Numbered from the stretch's first letter, positions 7,564 through 16,780 are shown. The stretch is DNA of 64,000 nt from Jongsikchunia kroppenstedtii DSM 45133 (GCF_000380485.1 NZ_AQYG01000038.1:1-64000); one strand, 5' to 3'. Notes: a model not told the origin generated them from the sequence alone. Translations and numbers: made by a program.

Positions 7564-9630
7564 GTGACGACAGCAATAGACCGGCGTGCCTTTCTCACGG
7601 CCACCCTCGGGCTCGCGGCATCGGCCGCGGTCCTCGCCGCCTGCGGCGGCTCCTCCTCCAGCAAGAAGGTCGGCCCCGACCTGTCCGGGGCGGATCCGGC
7701 GATCCGGCCGCAGGACGACCTGTTCCGCGCCATCAACGGGACCTGGCTGCGCGACACGCCGATCCCGCCGGACAAGAGCGGTATCGACACGTTCTCGGAT
7801 TTGAGCGACGAGGCACAGAAGAACCTGAAGTCGATCCTCGAAGGCATCGGTTCGAACGCCACCGGCGATGATCGCAAGATCCGCGACCTATATGACAGCT
7901 ATCTCGACACCGCCACGATCGATCGCCTCGGCCTGTCTCCGATCGACGATCTGCTGGTCGCGGTCGACCGGGCGCAGACGCGCGAGCAGCTGACCCAGGT
8001 GATGGCGCAGGCATCGACCCAGGGTTCGACGGATCTGCTGACCATCCAGGTCGCCCCGGATCCCAAGGACGCGACACAGTACCTGCCGAACCTCAATCAG
8101 TCGGGTCTCGGCCTCCCCGACGAGTCCTACTACCGCGAACCGGATTACGCGGACACCCGCGCCGCGTATGTGGCGATGCTGCAGAAGTTCGCCACGCTGG
8201 CGGCCATGCCCGACCCGGCCGGCACCGCGCAGCGCATGCTGGCACTGGAGACCGCGATCGCGAAGGGACAGTGGGACAACGTGCGCACCCGCGATGCGCA
8301 GGCCACCTACAACCCGCGGACCTGGACCGAGTTCACGGCATCGGCACCCGGAATCGACTGGGCCATCTGGCGTTCCGCGGTCGGCGCGACCGAGCAGCAG
8401 TTCGAGAAGGTCGTCCTCGCCGAGCCGTCGTACTTCACGGCGGTGGCCCAGGTCTGGTCGACCGCAGCGATCAATGATCTGCGAGAGTACGTGCGACTCA
8501 GCATCATTCGAGACTTCTCGGCCTACCTGCCGAAGGCGTACTCCGACGCCCAGTTCGCCTTCTACAAGGGCACGCTCTCGGGCCTGAAGCAGCAGCCGGA
8601 CCGCTGGAAAAACGGGGTCAAGCTCGTCGACAGCACTCTCGGCGAGGCCCTCGGTCGCCGCTATGTCGACAAATACTTCCCGGCGAACGCCAAGAAGCAG
8701 GCGCTCGAACTGGTCGACAACCTGCTGGCCGCCTACCGCGCCAGCTTCGCGACGCTGTCGTGGATGACCGAGCCGACGCGGCAGGCGGCGATCGCCAAGC
8801 TCAACAAGATCACGGTGAAGATCGGCTACCCGGATTCGTGGCGCAACTACGACGCGGTGACCATCAACAAGTCGACATTGATCGCGAATCTTCGGTCGGC
8901 GACGAGTGCCGAGAACACCCGCCAGCTGAACAAGCTCGGCAAGCCGGTCGATCGCGGCGAGTGGCAGATGACCCCGCAGACGGTCAACGCATACTACGAC
9001 CCGAGCTACAACGAAATCGTCTTCCCCGCAGCGGTTCTGCAAGCACCGTTCTTCTCGCCGGACGCCGAGCCGGAGGTCAACTACGGCGGTATCGGCGGGG
9101 TGATCGGCCACGAGATCGGCCACGGCTTCGACGATCAGGGCAGCCAGTACGACGGCGACGGCAATCTGCGCGACTGGTGGACGCCCGCCGACCGCGCCGC
9201 GTTCGACCAGAAGACCAAGGCCCTGATCGCGCAGTACAACGTGCTGGTGCCCGCGGGCCTGGCACCGAACCAGCATGTCGACGGCGCGCTCACGGTCGGC
9301 GAGAACCTGGCCGACCTCGGCGGACTGTCGATCTCCATCGCCGCGTACAAGATCGCCACCAAGCAGCAGGGCCCGAGCCAACAGCAACCCACGGCCGACC
9401 CCGCCCGCCTCACCCAGCTGTTTCAGTCCTGGGCCCGGATCTGGCGCGGCAAGGACACGCCCGAGCGCATGGTGTCATTGCTGGCGACGGATCCGCACTC
9501 GCCCAACGAGTTCCGCTGCAATCAGGTGGTGCGCAATCTCGCCACCTTCCACTCGACCTTCAATGTGCAGCCGAGCGACAAGGAGTATCTGGCTCCGGCA
9601 GACCGGGTCACGGTCTGGGTCGCCGACTAG
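7564..9630 (+). CDS. M13 (neprilysin/PepO) zinc metallopeptidase, Tat-type lipoprotein
   Basis: This M13-family endopeptidase has 688 residues, the normal family length. The zinc site is HEIGH (H516, E517, H520) within VIGHEIGHGFDDQG, with the third ligand in GENLADLGG (E580). The upstream NAYYDPSYNEIVFPAA substrate-binding motif is present. The N-terminus shows a twin-arginine signal (DRRAFL, R7-R8) and a lipobox LAAC (C27), so the enzyme is probably exported folded and anchored outside the membrane. The start is GTG 7564-7566, right before the signal; the longer ORF from 7375 would add 63 unrelated residues. From memory, Mycobacterium tuberculosis has one M13 member, Zmp1. It is transcribed alone, divergent from the EthD-like gene. 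Confidence 0.92.
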   Translation: MTTAIDRRAFLTATLGLAASAAVLAACGGSSSSKKVGPDLSGADPAIRPQDDLFRAINGTWLRDTPIPPDKSGIDTFSDLSDEAQKNLKSILEGIGSNATGDDRKIRDLYDSYLDTATIDRLGLSPIDDLLVAVDRAQTREQLTQVMAQASTQGSTDLLTIQVAPDPKDATQYLPNLNQSGLGLPDESYYREPDYADTRAAYVAMLQKFATLAAMPDPAGTAQRMLALETAIAKGQWDNVRTRDAQATYNPRTWTEFTASAPGIDWAIWRSAVGATEQQFEKVVLAEPSYFTAVAQVWSTAAINDLREYVRLSIIRDFSAYLPKAYSDAQFAFYKGTLSGLKQQPDRWKNGVKLVDSTLGEALGRRYVDKYFPANAKKQALELVDNLLAAYRASFATLSWMTEPTRQAAIAKLNKITVKIGYPDSWRNYDAVTINKSTLIANLRSATSAENTRQLNKLGKPVDRGEWQMTPQTVNAYYDPSYNEIVFPAAVLQAPFFSPDAEPEVNYGGIGGVIGHEIGHGFDDQGSQYDGDGNLRDWWTPADRAAFDQKTKALIAQYNVLVPAGLAPNQHVDGALTVGENLADLGGLSISIAAYKIATKQQGPSQQQPTADPARLTQLFQSWARIWRGKDTPERMVSLLATDPHSPNEFRCNQVVRNLATFHSTFNVQPSDKEYLAPADRVTVWVAD

Positions 9631-9650
9631 AGCCGGCGCGGCCACCGGGT

Positions 9651-9667
9651 CATAGCCCTGGCCTATG
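9651..9667. promoter_or_regulatory. Candidate LysR-type operator upstream of the YeiH-type gene
   Basis: CATAG-N7-CTATG is a perfect 5-base inverted repeat containing the T-N11-A core typical of LysR regulator boxes. It lies 57 bases upstream of the transporter start, in the 93-base gap after the M13 gene. The regulator gene directly downstream of the transporter is the obvious candidate to bind it. Confidence 0.5.
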
Positions 9668-9723
9668 GCCTCCTAGGCGGTTGCGGGCTACCGGTCGTCG
9701 CCCGGTGCGGCGAAGGTCGAATC

Positions 9724-10773
9724 ATGACCACGATTCGCCTTCCCCGCGTAGCGGACCGGCAGCTCCAGCTGCCCGACGCGACGCGCTATCTGCCCGGGCT
9801 GCTGGTGGTCGGTGTCGTCGCCGCGGTTGCCACCGTCGGCGGCCGGATCGAGCCGCTGCTCGGCGGACCGGTCATCGGCGTGATCCTCGGTGCGGTGCTC
9901 AGCCCCTGGGTGCGCCGGCGGGGCGAACTGCGACTCGGGGTCACCCTGGCCGCGACCGTGGTACTGCAGGTGTCCGTCGTGGTGCTCGGCGCCCAGCTGT
10001 CGATCAGCCAGGTGCTGACCGCCGGGGTCGACTCGCTGCCGGTCATGCTCGGCACCCTCGCCGCCTGCCTCATCGTCGCCCAGCTCGCCGGCCGATGGCT
10101 CGGCATCTCCGGCGATCTGCGCACCTTGATCGGCTGCGGCACCGCGATCTGCGGCGCGTCGGCGATCGCGGCGGTCAGCCCGACGATCCGCGCCAAGAAT
10201 CCCGACATCGCCTACGCGATCACCACCATCTTCGTGTTCAACGTCGTTGCTGTGCTGGTGTTTCCGCCGCTCGGCCATGCCCTGCACATGAGCCAGCACG
10301 ACTTCGGTCTGTTCGCCGGCACGGCCGTCAACGACACATCCTCGGTGGTGGCCACGGCGAGCACCTACGGCGACGCGGCCAGCCACGAGGCGGTCGTCGT
10401 CAAGCTGACCCGGACGCTGATGATCATCCCGATCTGCCTGGTGCTCGGCGCGCTCACCCGCCGCCGCACGACCGAGCCCGACGCCGGGCCGATTCGCTCG
10501 GGAGGCGCTCTGCGACAGGCGGTTCGGCTGGTTCCGTGGTTCCTGATCGGCTTCCTGGTGCTCGCCGCCATCAACTCCGCCGGCGCCATCCCGGCCTCGG
10601 CGCACAGCTCGATCCAGTTCACCGCGTTGACGCTGATCACCGTGGCACTGACCGCGATCGGGATGTCCACCGACACGGCCGCCCTGCGCCGCGCCGGATT
10701 CAGGCCATTCGTGCTGGGCCTGATCCTGTGGGCGACGGTCGGCGCGACGAGCCTGCTACTGCAACTGGCATGA
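9724..10773 (+). CDS. YeiH/UPF0324 family putative sulfate exporter
   Basis: This 349-residue multi-pass membrane protein has about ten hydrophobic segments and the family motifs IGCGTAICGASAIAA (around residue 136) and FAGTAVNDTSSVVATAS (around residue 198). UPF0324 proteins are annotated as putative sulfate exporters; physiological substrates are largely unproven. The start at ATG 9724 follows the LysR-type palindrome. A LysR regulator gene begins 31 bases after the stop on the same strand, matching the frequent yeiH-LysR pairing and suggesting one transcript with autoregulation. Confidence 0.9.
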   Translation: MTTIRLPRVADRQLQLPDATRYLPGLLVVGVVAAVATVGGRIEPLLGGPVIGVILGAVLSPWVRRRGELRLGVTLAATVVLQVSVVVLGAQLSISQVLTAGVDSLPVMLGTLAACLIVAQLAGRWLGISGDLRTLIGCGTAICGASAIAAVSPTIRAKNPDIAYAITTIFVFNVVAVLVFPPLGHALHMSQHDFGLFAGTAVNDTSSVVATASTYGDAASHEAVVVKLTRTLMIIPICLVLGALTRRRTTEPDAGPIRSGGALRQAVRLVPWFLIGFLVLAAINSAGAIPASAHSSIQFTALTLITVALTAIGMSTDTAALRRAGFRPFVLGLILWATVGATSLLLQLA

Positions 10774-10804
10774 CAGCGCCCGCGCTGTGCAAAACTGAGC
10801 CGAC

Positions 10805-11734
10805 ATGTTGCCACCCTGGACACCAGACCTCGCCTCCCTCGACCTGCTGCTGTCGGTCGCCGAACTCGGCAGTGTCGGCCGAGCGGCCGAAACGCACGGG
10901 ATCAGCCAGCCCAGCGCCAGCGCCCGGCTGTCCCATCTGGAACGCCGCCTGGGCGTCTCGCTCCTGGTTCGCACCCGCCGCGGCAGCACCCTGACACCGG
11001 CCGGCGAGGCGGTCGTCGCCTGGGCCCGCGGCGTCATCGAAGCGACCCGGGTGCTCACCGACGGGGTATCGGCGCTGCGGTCCGGGCACACCGCACGGCT
11101 GCAGTTGGCCTCGAGCCTGACGATCGCCGAATACCTGCTGCCGGCCTGGCTGACCGTGCTGCGGCGGGAACATCCCGAGCTGGAGATCTCGGTGACGGTG
11201 GCGAACAGCCTGGACGTCATCCGGCAGGTGCGCGCGGGCACAGCCCATTTCGGACTGATCGAGTCCCCGTCGGCGCCTGATGAGCTCACCGCACAACGCA
11301 TCAGCGGCGATCGGCTGGTCCTGGTCGCCAGCCCGGAATCGGCGGCGCATACACCGACCTCGTTGCAGCCCAACGACATCACCGGACTACCGCTGCTACT
11401 ACGGGAACCCGGATCAGGCACGCGCGATACGTTCATCGCGGCGCTGACGGTGGCGCTGGGCGGCGCGAGCGCCCCGGAACTTCCGCACGCCGCTGAATTG
11501 GGTTCGACGACAATCATTCTCGCGACCGCACGGGCCGGGGGCGGGATCGGCGTGGTCAGCGCGCTCGCCGCGGCGTCCGACCTGCGCACCGGCGAGCTGG
11601 TCCAGCTCCGCACCACCGGGCTCACTTTGGACCGCGACCTACGCATGGTGTGGGCCGGCGATACCCCGCCGGCCCACGCATTGGATCTCTTGAACGCGGC
11701 CGCCCGGGCAACACCCGGACGGCCACGGGCCTAG
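10805..11734 (+). CDS. LysR family transcriptional regulator
   Basis: This 309-residue regulator has an N-terminal winged helix-turn-helix (residues about 8-65: LASLDLLLSVAELGSVGRAAETHGISQPSASARLSHLE, then LVRTRRGSTLTPAGEAV) and a LysR effector-binding domain from about residue 95. It probably controls the transporter gene just upstream, with which it shares a strand and a 31-base gap. The stop overlaps that of the convergent luciferase-like gene by 4 bases, leaving no room for a terminator between them. Confidence 0.93.
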   Translation: MLPPWTPDLASLDLLLSVAELGSVGRAAETHGISQPSASARLSHLERRLGVSLLVRTRRGSTLTPAGEAVVAWARGVIEATRVLTDGVSALRSGHTARLQLASSLTIAEYLLPAWLTVLRREHPELEISVTVANSLDVIRQVRAGTAHFGLIESPSAPDELTAQRISGDRLVLVASPESAAHTPTSLQPNDITGLPLLLREPGSGTRDTFIAALTVALGGASAPELPHAAELGSTTIILATARAGGGIGVVSALAAASDLRTGELVQLRTTGLTLDRDLRMVWAGDTPPAHALDLLNAAARATPGRPRA

Positions 11735-12792
11735 TCGCTCAGGAGCTTGCGCACGCGCGGAATCACCTCGGTGCCATACAGTTCCAGCGAAGTCATCATG
11801 TCCTCGTGCGGCAGCGTGCCGTTCGAGTACTTCATGTCGAATTGGTCGGCGTTCAACGTCTGCACCGTGCGTGCGATCTTGGTGGCGACGGTGTCGGGCG
11901 AACCGACATACAGCGAGCCCGTGGTGATCTCCCGGTCGAACTCGATGCGACTCGTCGGGCCCCAACCGCGTTCGGCACCCAGGCGATCCCGGAACGCACG
12001 GTAGTGCTCCCAGAGCAGATCGGCCGCATCGGAGTCGGTGGCCGCGACGAAGCCGGGGCTGTGCACCGCCAATGGCATGGCGCCACTGCCCAATTCACGC
12101 TGGGCTCGCCGATACAGGTCGGCATACGGGGCGAATCGAGCGGGATCACCGCCGATGATGGCCAGCATCATCGGGATCCGGCGATGCACCGCGCGCACCA
12201 CCGATTCCGGGCTGCCACCGACGCCGACCCACGCCTTCATACCGTTCTCGGTCTTCGGGTAGACGTTCTGGTCAGTCAGGCTCGCCCGGGTGGTGCCGGA
12301 CCAGGTCACCGGCTTCTCGGTGATCAGCTCGGCCATCAGCTCGAGTTTCTCATCGAACAGCACCTCGTAATCCGACAGCTCGTAGCCGAACAGCGGGAAC
12401 GACTCGGTGAACGAGCCGCGGCCGAGCACGACCTCGGCACGGCCCCCAGAGATCGCGTCAACCGTCGCAAAGCGTTCGTACACGCGCACCGGATCATCAG
12501 AGCTGAGCACCGTCACGGCGGTCCCGAGCCGGATCCTCTCGGTGCGCGCGGCGATCGCGCCGAGCACGATCTCCGGCGCCGAGATCGCGAAGTCGCTGCG
12601 GTGATGTTCGCCGACGCCGAAGAACTCGATCCCGACCTGCTCGGCCAGGACAGCCTCATCCACCACATTGCGGATCACCTGAGCGGCCGAGAGCCGTTCG
12701 TCCGAACTCGCCGCACCACCGGGAACCGTGATGTCCCCGAACGTGTCGACACCGAATTCCACATCCGTCATTGCCGGGCCTCCTTCAGTCAT
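11731..12792 (-). CDS. Luciferase-like (LLM class) flavin-dependent oxidoreductase
   Basis: This F420- or FMN-dependent oxidoreductase of the bacterial luciferase TIM-barrel family has 353 residues. Recognisable segments are EQVGIEFFGVGEHHRSDFAISAP near residue 50, the IRLGTAVTVLSSDDPVRVYERFATVDAISGGR block (residues about 85-120), and the GSPDTVATKIARTVQTLNADQFDM region near the C-terminus. The substrate is unknown. The start may be ATG 12792 or ATG 12771 (MTDVEFG), the latter being the more likely conserved start. It converges on the LysR gene with a 4-base overlap. Confidence 0.9.
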   Translation of the reverse strand: MTEGGPAMTDVEFGVDTFGDITVPGGAASSDERLSAAQVIRNVVDEAVLAEQVGIEFFGVGEHHRSDFAISAPEIVLGAIAARTERIRLGTAVTVLSSDDPVRVYERFATVDAISGGRAEVVLGRGSFTESFPLFGYELSDYEVLFDEKLELMAELITEKPVTWSGTTRASLTDQNVYPKTENGMKAWVGVGGSPESVVRAVHRRIPMMLAIIGGDPARFAPYADLYRRAQRELGSGAMPLAVHSPGFVAATDSDAADLLWEHYRAFRDRLGAERGWGPTSRIEFDREITTGSLYVGSPDTVATKIARTVQTLNADQFDMKYSNGTLPHEDMMTSLELYGTEVIPRVRKLLSD

Positions 12793-12844
12793 GCACAGGA
12801 TAACCGGTCTACGGTCCGCTTAATTCCGTGGTGCGCCGCGGCTG

Positions 12845-14233
12845 CTATCCCGCGCGTTCCGCGGGCTCGCCGGTCGGCCATGAACCGAAAATATCGGCGA
12901 ATGCGGCGCGCAGTTCCGCTACATAGCGGGGAAGATCGGTGAGTTGTTCGGGGTCCGTGTTGATGCTGACCGCGACAGTGTCGCCGATCGAATAGACCAT
13001 GTGCTCCAGCGCGGATTGGCCACCGACAACCGCTAGTCCGAAACTCGCCAGCACCGGGATGCCACATAGCTGCCGCCCATCGACGGGACCTTCAGTCACA
13101 CTGCTGATTCCGGTATGCGTCAGCACTTCTGCCATGGTCACGGGCTCCCGACGGCGCCTAGCTGCTGCGATCAGCCGAAACGCGAACCCCGGAAGCCGCG
13201 GCGGCACCGCGGCATGCGCGGCCAGCGCATGAGGCGACAACGCTCGCTCACGCTCCTCCTGAGTATCAGCATGAATGGCTCGCGCCTGATCGACGAAGTC
13301 CGACGTGGTGGTGTGCAGATCCACGACACCAAGCATCAGACTGTTCCGCGCATCGGTGATTTCGACACTACGAGTCGAGATCCGAATGCAACCGACGAGA
13401 TCGCGATCCGCGTCGCCGAGGTAGTGCGCCAACGCGCGACCGATCGTCGCCAGCACGACATCGTTGACTTTCACCTCGCCGATGGCCGTGGCGGTCGCAC
13501 GGAGCTGCGGGAACGGCACGAAAACCACGTCGGCTGCTCGTCGAGCGGTCGTGACCATTCCGTTCAACGCGGTCACCGGCGATGGCGCCGGAGGCGTGCT
13601 CAACCGTCCGGCGATCATGTCGTCACGGAGCCGGCGCTGCGCACGAACCGCGGCAAACACATCCCGAACAAGCCTCGGACCCCACAGAGGTGACGTCACC
13701 AGGCCGCGCATCGTCGCCCCGGCGCGGCTGATCGTCCAGCCGGACACCACGGTCGGGATCTCCGGCGAGAAGAGGGTGCGCATGATATCGGCCGCACCCG
13801 CCCCATCCGTCACCGAATGGTGGATGCTCAGGATCACGACGACGCATGGGTGATCCCACGGTCCGACACCGGTGACGCCGCGAGCGATATGAATCGACCA
13901 GGCCGGGCGCGACCAATCGAAATTCTCGGCCTGGACACGAGTCAGCAACTCGCACGCCTGGTTCCAATGCGTCATCTCGTGCACGTGCACGTGCTCAGTC
14001 GCGTTGAAATCGCGGGCAAAAGACCAGTAGTCGTCGCCGAGATGACCGTAGGGGCTGACGACCCGCTGCCGGAGCACACCGATGCCTGCGGCCCGCCGCG
14101 TCAGCCAGTCTGCCAATTCCGTCGATGAGCGGGAGCGATCGTCGGCAAGAACGTATGCGGCGATGACCGGGCTTCGCGTCTGGACTTCCGAGATGTACCG
14201 GAAGACCGCATCTCTAGCACGTACCGGTGGCAT
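12845..14233 (-). CDS. WS/DGAT-type wax ester synthase/acyltransferase
   Basis: This protein of 462 residues has the length and architecture of the wax ester synthase/diacylglycerol acyltransferase family, which is related to NRPS condensation domains. The catalytic HHxxxDG is present as HHSVTDG (H138, H139, D143, G144). The C-terminal half has the family VNDVVLATIGRALAHYL segment and a late TGISSVTEGPVDG/NTDPEQLTDLPRYVAEL region. Substrates (acyl-CoA plus an alcohol or diglyceride) cannot be predicted. It starts 39 bases downstream of the glycosyltransferase gene on the same strand, so the two are probably co-transcribed and could act on one glycolipid. Such acyltransferases are abundant in Mycobacteriales. 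Confidence 0.88.
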   Translation of the reverse strand: MPPVRARDAVFRYISEVQTRSPVIAAYVLADDRSRSSTELADWLTRRAAGIGVLRQRVVSPYGHLGDDYWSFARDFNATEHVHVHEMTHWNQACELLTRVQAENFDWSRPAWSIHIARGVTGVGPWDHPCVVVILSIHHSVTDGAGAADIMRTLFSPEIPTVVSGWTISRAGATMRGLVTSPLWGPRLVRDVFAAVRAQRRLRDDMIAGRLSTPPAPSPVTALNGMVTTARRAADVVFVPFPQLRATATAIGEVKVNDVVLATIGRALAHYLGDADRDLVGCIRISTRSVEITDARNSLMLGVVDLHTTTSDFVDQARAIHADTQEERERALSPHALAAHAAVPPRLPGFAFRLIAAARRRREPVTMAEVLTHTGISSVTEGPVDGRQLCGIPVLASFGLAVVGGQSALEHMVYSIGDTVAVSINTDPEQLTDLPRYVAELRAAFADIFGSWPTGEPAERAG

Positions 14234-14272
14234 TCATACTCCGACCTGGGAACTCGAGAACGTCGACGACGA

Positions 14273-15163
14273 TCAGGAGTCCTGAGTGCTCGAACGATCC
14301 TTGGTCACGTCGCCGTGCTCGTCGTCCAGTGCCCGGAACAACCTCGATATCTTCCAAGTCTGGGACTCGTTGTCCCATGGCCGAAAAAGCAGCCACATTC
14401 CGGTGAAGAGAACGAAACGAACCGGCAGATCGGCCTTCATCACTTTCACCGCCGCGCGATTACCCCTCGCCTGAGCAGTGCGAATTCCGCCGGTAATATA
14501 GTGCCATTGCTTGATCGGGGATTTCCGCTGTGCGCGGATCGATCCGGCGACAACCATTCGCGGATTGTAGAAGCAGCGGAGTCCCGCTTCGGTCAGGGCC
14601 ATGCCCATGTCGGCGTCTTCCCAGACGTCCTGACGAGCGGTCAGGTTCTCCCGAATCTCTTTCCATGCCAAACGTCGCATCGCATGATTCGGACCCGTCA
14701 CCGATCCGATCTCCCGGCCGTTCTCGTGTCCTTTCGGCTGCCGCGTCGCAATCTTCTCGACAATCGCGAACGGCGGGCCATCATAGACCGTCATCGGCCC
14801 GGTGACCGCGCTGAAAGCCGTTCCATCGATGTCTGAGGTCCCATCGAAGAACGTCACGATACTCTCGGCCCACGTCTCCGAAACATGTACGTCGGCATCC
14901 GTCCGGGCGATGATGTCACTGACCGCGACGTCATAGCCGGTGGCCCGCGCGGCATAGCATCCCGGCTCCGGCTCATCGATCAACCTGATGACCGGATTTG
15001 TCTGCGCGGCCGCCGCGACGATCTCTCTCGATCGGTCCGTGGAACCGTTGTCGACGATGATGATCTCGTTGAAGGGCACGGTCTGATTCAGCAACGAATC
15101 AAGACAGCCGCCGATTCTCGATTGCTCGTTATACACCGGAACGACCACGCTGATCGTGAGCAC
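14273..15163 (-). CDS. Family 2 glycosyltransferase
   Basis: This 296-residue GT-A-fold glycosyltransferase has the N-terminal nucleotide-binding strand ISVVVPVYNEQSRIGGCLDSL, then IIIVDNGSTDRS, the DxD metal/nucleotide motif as DAD (D89, D91), and a later WEDADMGM acidic motif. A single hydrophobic stretch near the C-terminus (VLFTGMWLLF) may associate it with the membrane. GTG 15161-15163 was chosen as start because AGGGGG lies 7 bases upstream; the longer ORF from 15208 adds 15 unrelated residues. Donor and acceptor sugars are unknown. First gene of a two-gene unit with the WS/DGAT acyltransferase. Confidence 0.88.
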   Translation of the reverse strand: MLTISVVVPVYNEQSRIGGCLDSLLNQTVPFNEIIIVDNGSTDRSREIVAAAAQTNPVIRLIDEPEPGCYAARATGYDVAVSDIIARTDADVHVSETWAESIVTFFDGTSDIDGTAFSAVTGPMTVYDGPPFAIVEKIATRQPKGHENGREIGSVTGPNHAMRRLAWKEIRENLTARQDVWEDADMGMALTEAGLRCFYNPRMVVAGSIRAQRKSPIKQWHYITGGIRTAQARGNRAAVKVMKADLPVRFVLFTGMWLLFRPWDNESQTWKISRLFRALDDEHGDVTKDRSSTQDS

Positions 15164-15257
15164 GCAAACCCCCTGAATGCCCCAAAAAATGCTCTCGCAG
15201 AGTACCACAGGCGCAAATCAGACAATCCGCCAATGTCACGCCATGGGACGCCTATAC

Positions 15258-15296
15258 ACGTCTGGCCCCGTCTCCACAGGAGGCGGGGCCAGACGT
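15258..15296 (-). terminator. Terminator hairpin after rpsZ
   Basis: A 13-base perfect stem (ACGTCTGGCCCCG at 15258-15270 and its complement at 15284-15296) can extend inward through CGTCTCC/GGAGGCG with one G-T wobble to about 20 pairs and a tiny loop. It lies 26 bases after the rpsZ stop, with no clear T tract. It should end the rplN-rplX-rplE-rpsZ transcript, so the inserted genes downstream are insulated from ribosomal transcription. Confidence 0.7.
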
Positions 15297-15322
15297 CAGG
15301 TCGGCGTCTACGCCGAGCTAGA

Positions 15323-15508
15323 TCACCAGCTCGACTTGTGCACGCCCGGCAGCTCGCCGGCGTGTGCCATCTCGCGCAGGCACACGCGGCACAGGCCAAA
15401 CTTGCGGTACACCGAGTGCGGGCGACCGCATTTGTTGCACCGGGTGTAGGCGCGCACCGCGAACTTCGGCTTCTTGTTGGCCTTGTTGACCAGAGCTTTC
15501 TTAGCCAT
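15323..15508 (-). CDS. rpsZ: 30S ribosomal protein S14, zinc-binding type Z
   Basis: This 61-residue S14 has the zinc ribbon CNKC...CRVC (Cys-x2-Cys, 12 residues, Cys-x2-Cys), so it is the zinc-containing paralogue type (rpsN1 or rpsZ in mycobacteria). The sequence [16 protein letters not shown]...[13 protein letters not shown] is full length. It lies 13 bases after rplE and is followed by a strong hairpin. rpsH would normally come next; here it is 12 kb away. Confidence 0.97.
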   Translation of the reverse strand: MAKKALVNKANKKPKFAVRAYTRCNKCGRPHSVYRKFGLCRVCLREMAHAGELPGVHKSSW

Positions 15509-15521
15509 CAGTCAGTCCTTC

Positions 15522-16085
15522 TCAGTTGGTCTTGAACGGGAAGCCCAACTGGCGCAGCAGCGCCCGGCCCTCGTCGTCGTTGGTAGCAGAGGTCACCACG
15601 GTGATGTCCATACCGCGGGGCCGGTCGATCTTGTCGACGTCGATCTCGTGGAACATCGACTGCTCCGAGAGACCGAAGGTGTAGTTGCCGTTGCCGTCGA
15701 ACTGACGGTCCGAGAGACCGCGGAAGTCCCTGATGCGCGGCAGCGCGATCGAGACCAGGCGGTCCAGGAACTCCCACATGCGATCGCCGCGCAGCGTGAC
15801 GCGAGCGCCGATCGGCATGCCCTCACGCAGCTTGAACTGCGCGATCGACTTGCGGGCCCGGCGGACCTCCGGCTTCTGGCCGGTGATCAGGGTCAGGTCG
15901 TTGATGGCGCCGTTGATCAGCTTGGAGTCGCGAGCAGCGTCGCCGACACCCATGTTGACGACGACCTTGACGACGCCCGGGATCTGCATGACGTTGTCGT
16001 ACTCGAACTCTTTGTTCAGAGCGTCTTTGATCTCTTCGCGGTAGCGCAGCTTGAGGCGCGGCTGGATCTTCTCAGAGGTAGTCAT
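15522..16085 (-). CDS. rplE: 50S ribosomal protein L5
   Basis: L5 binds 5S rRNA and contacts P-site tRNA. The 187-residue product has [19 protein letters not shown], the [17 protein letters not shown] segment, [19 protein letters not shown] and the C-terminal [28 protein letters not shown] signature. The start at ATG 16083-16085 is one base after the rplX stop; 19 additional upstream residues in the open frame were discarded. Confidence 0.98.
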   Translation of the reverse strand: MTTSEKIQPRLKLRYREEIKDALNKEFEYDNVMQIPGVVKVVVNMGVGDAARDSKLINGAINDLTLITGQKPEVRRARKSIAQFKLREGMPIGARVTLRGDRMWEFLDRLVSIALPRIRDFRGLSDRQFDGNGNYTFGLSEQSMFHEIDVDKIDRPRGMDITVVTSATNDDEGRALLRQLGFPFKTN

Positions 16086-16086
16086 C

Positions 16087-16404
16087 TCAGATGTCCTTCC
16101 CGTTCTTGCGGGAGATCCGCACCTTCTTGCCCGACTCCTCATCGGTGCGGTAACCGACGCGAGTGGGGTTGCCGTCGGCGTCCACGACCATCACGTTCGA
16201 GACGTGGATGGGGGCTTCCTGCGTGACGATGCCGCCCGCCGAAGCGCCGCGGTCGCTCTGCGACGGCTGCTTGTGGATCTTGACGCGATTGACGCCCTCG
16301 ACGAGCACGCGCTCATCCTTCGGGTAGGCCTGGATGACCTTGCCCTTGGCGCCCTTGTCCTTGCCCGCGATGACGATCACGGTGTCGCCCTTGTGCACCT
16401 TCAT
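16087..16404 (-). CDS. rplX: 50S ribosomal protein L24
   Basis: L24 initiates large-subunit assembly. The 105-residue product begins [23 protein letters not shown] (KOW motif) and continues with [13 protein letters not shown] and [21 protein letters not shown]. Length and order are normal; one base separates it from the rplN stop and one from the rplE start. Confidence 0.98.
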   Translation of the reverse strand: MKVHKGDTVIVIAGKDKGAKGKVIQAYPKDERVLVEGVNRVKIHKQPSQSDRGASAGGIVTQEAPIHVSNVMVVDADGNPTRVGYRTDEESGKKVRISRKNGKDI

Positions 16405-16405
16405 G

Positions 16406-16780
16406 TCAGAGCACCTCCGGAGCCAGCGACACGATCTTCATGAACTTCTTCTCGCGCAGCTCGCGGCCGACCGGGCCGAAGATGCGGGTTCCGCGCGGAT
16501 CGCTGTTGTCGGTGCCCTTGATCAGCACCGCAGCGTTCTCGTCGAATTTGATGTAGCTACCGTCCGGACGGCGGCGCTCCTTGGTGGTGCGAACGATGAC
16601 GGCCTTGACGACCTCACCGCGCTTGACGTTGCCACCGGGGATGGCGTCCTTGACGGTTGCGACGATGACGTCGCCGATGCCGGCGTACCGACGCTTCGAG
16701 CCACCGAGCACGCGGATGCACAAGATTTCCTTGGCACCGGTGTTATCGGCGACCCGCAGGCGTGATTCCTGCTGGATCAC
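16406..16780 (-). CDS. rplN: 50S ribosomal protein L14
   Basis: L14 forms part of the intersubunit bridge. The 124-residue product begins (GTG) [39 protein letters not shown] and ends [12 protein letters not shown]. Start GTG 16778-16780 is supported by an AGGAG site 6-10 bases upstream and by the family N-terminus. It is the first gene of the proximal spc unit, with a leader of about 135 bases from the promoter at 16911-16951. Confidence 0.97.
   Translation of the reverse strand: MIQQESRLRVADNTGAKEILCIRVLGGSKRRYAGIGDVIVATVKDAIPGGNVKRGEVVKAVIVRTTKERRRPDGSYIKFDENAAVLIKGTDNSDPRGTRIFGPVGRELREKKFMKIVSLAPEVL

Noticed and set aside
12845-14233. HHxxxDG protein considered as a free-standing NRPS condensation domain
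   Set aside because: Length, C-terminal motifs and lack of NRPS neighbours fit the WS/DGAT family better, which shares the motif.
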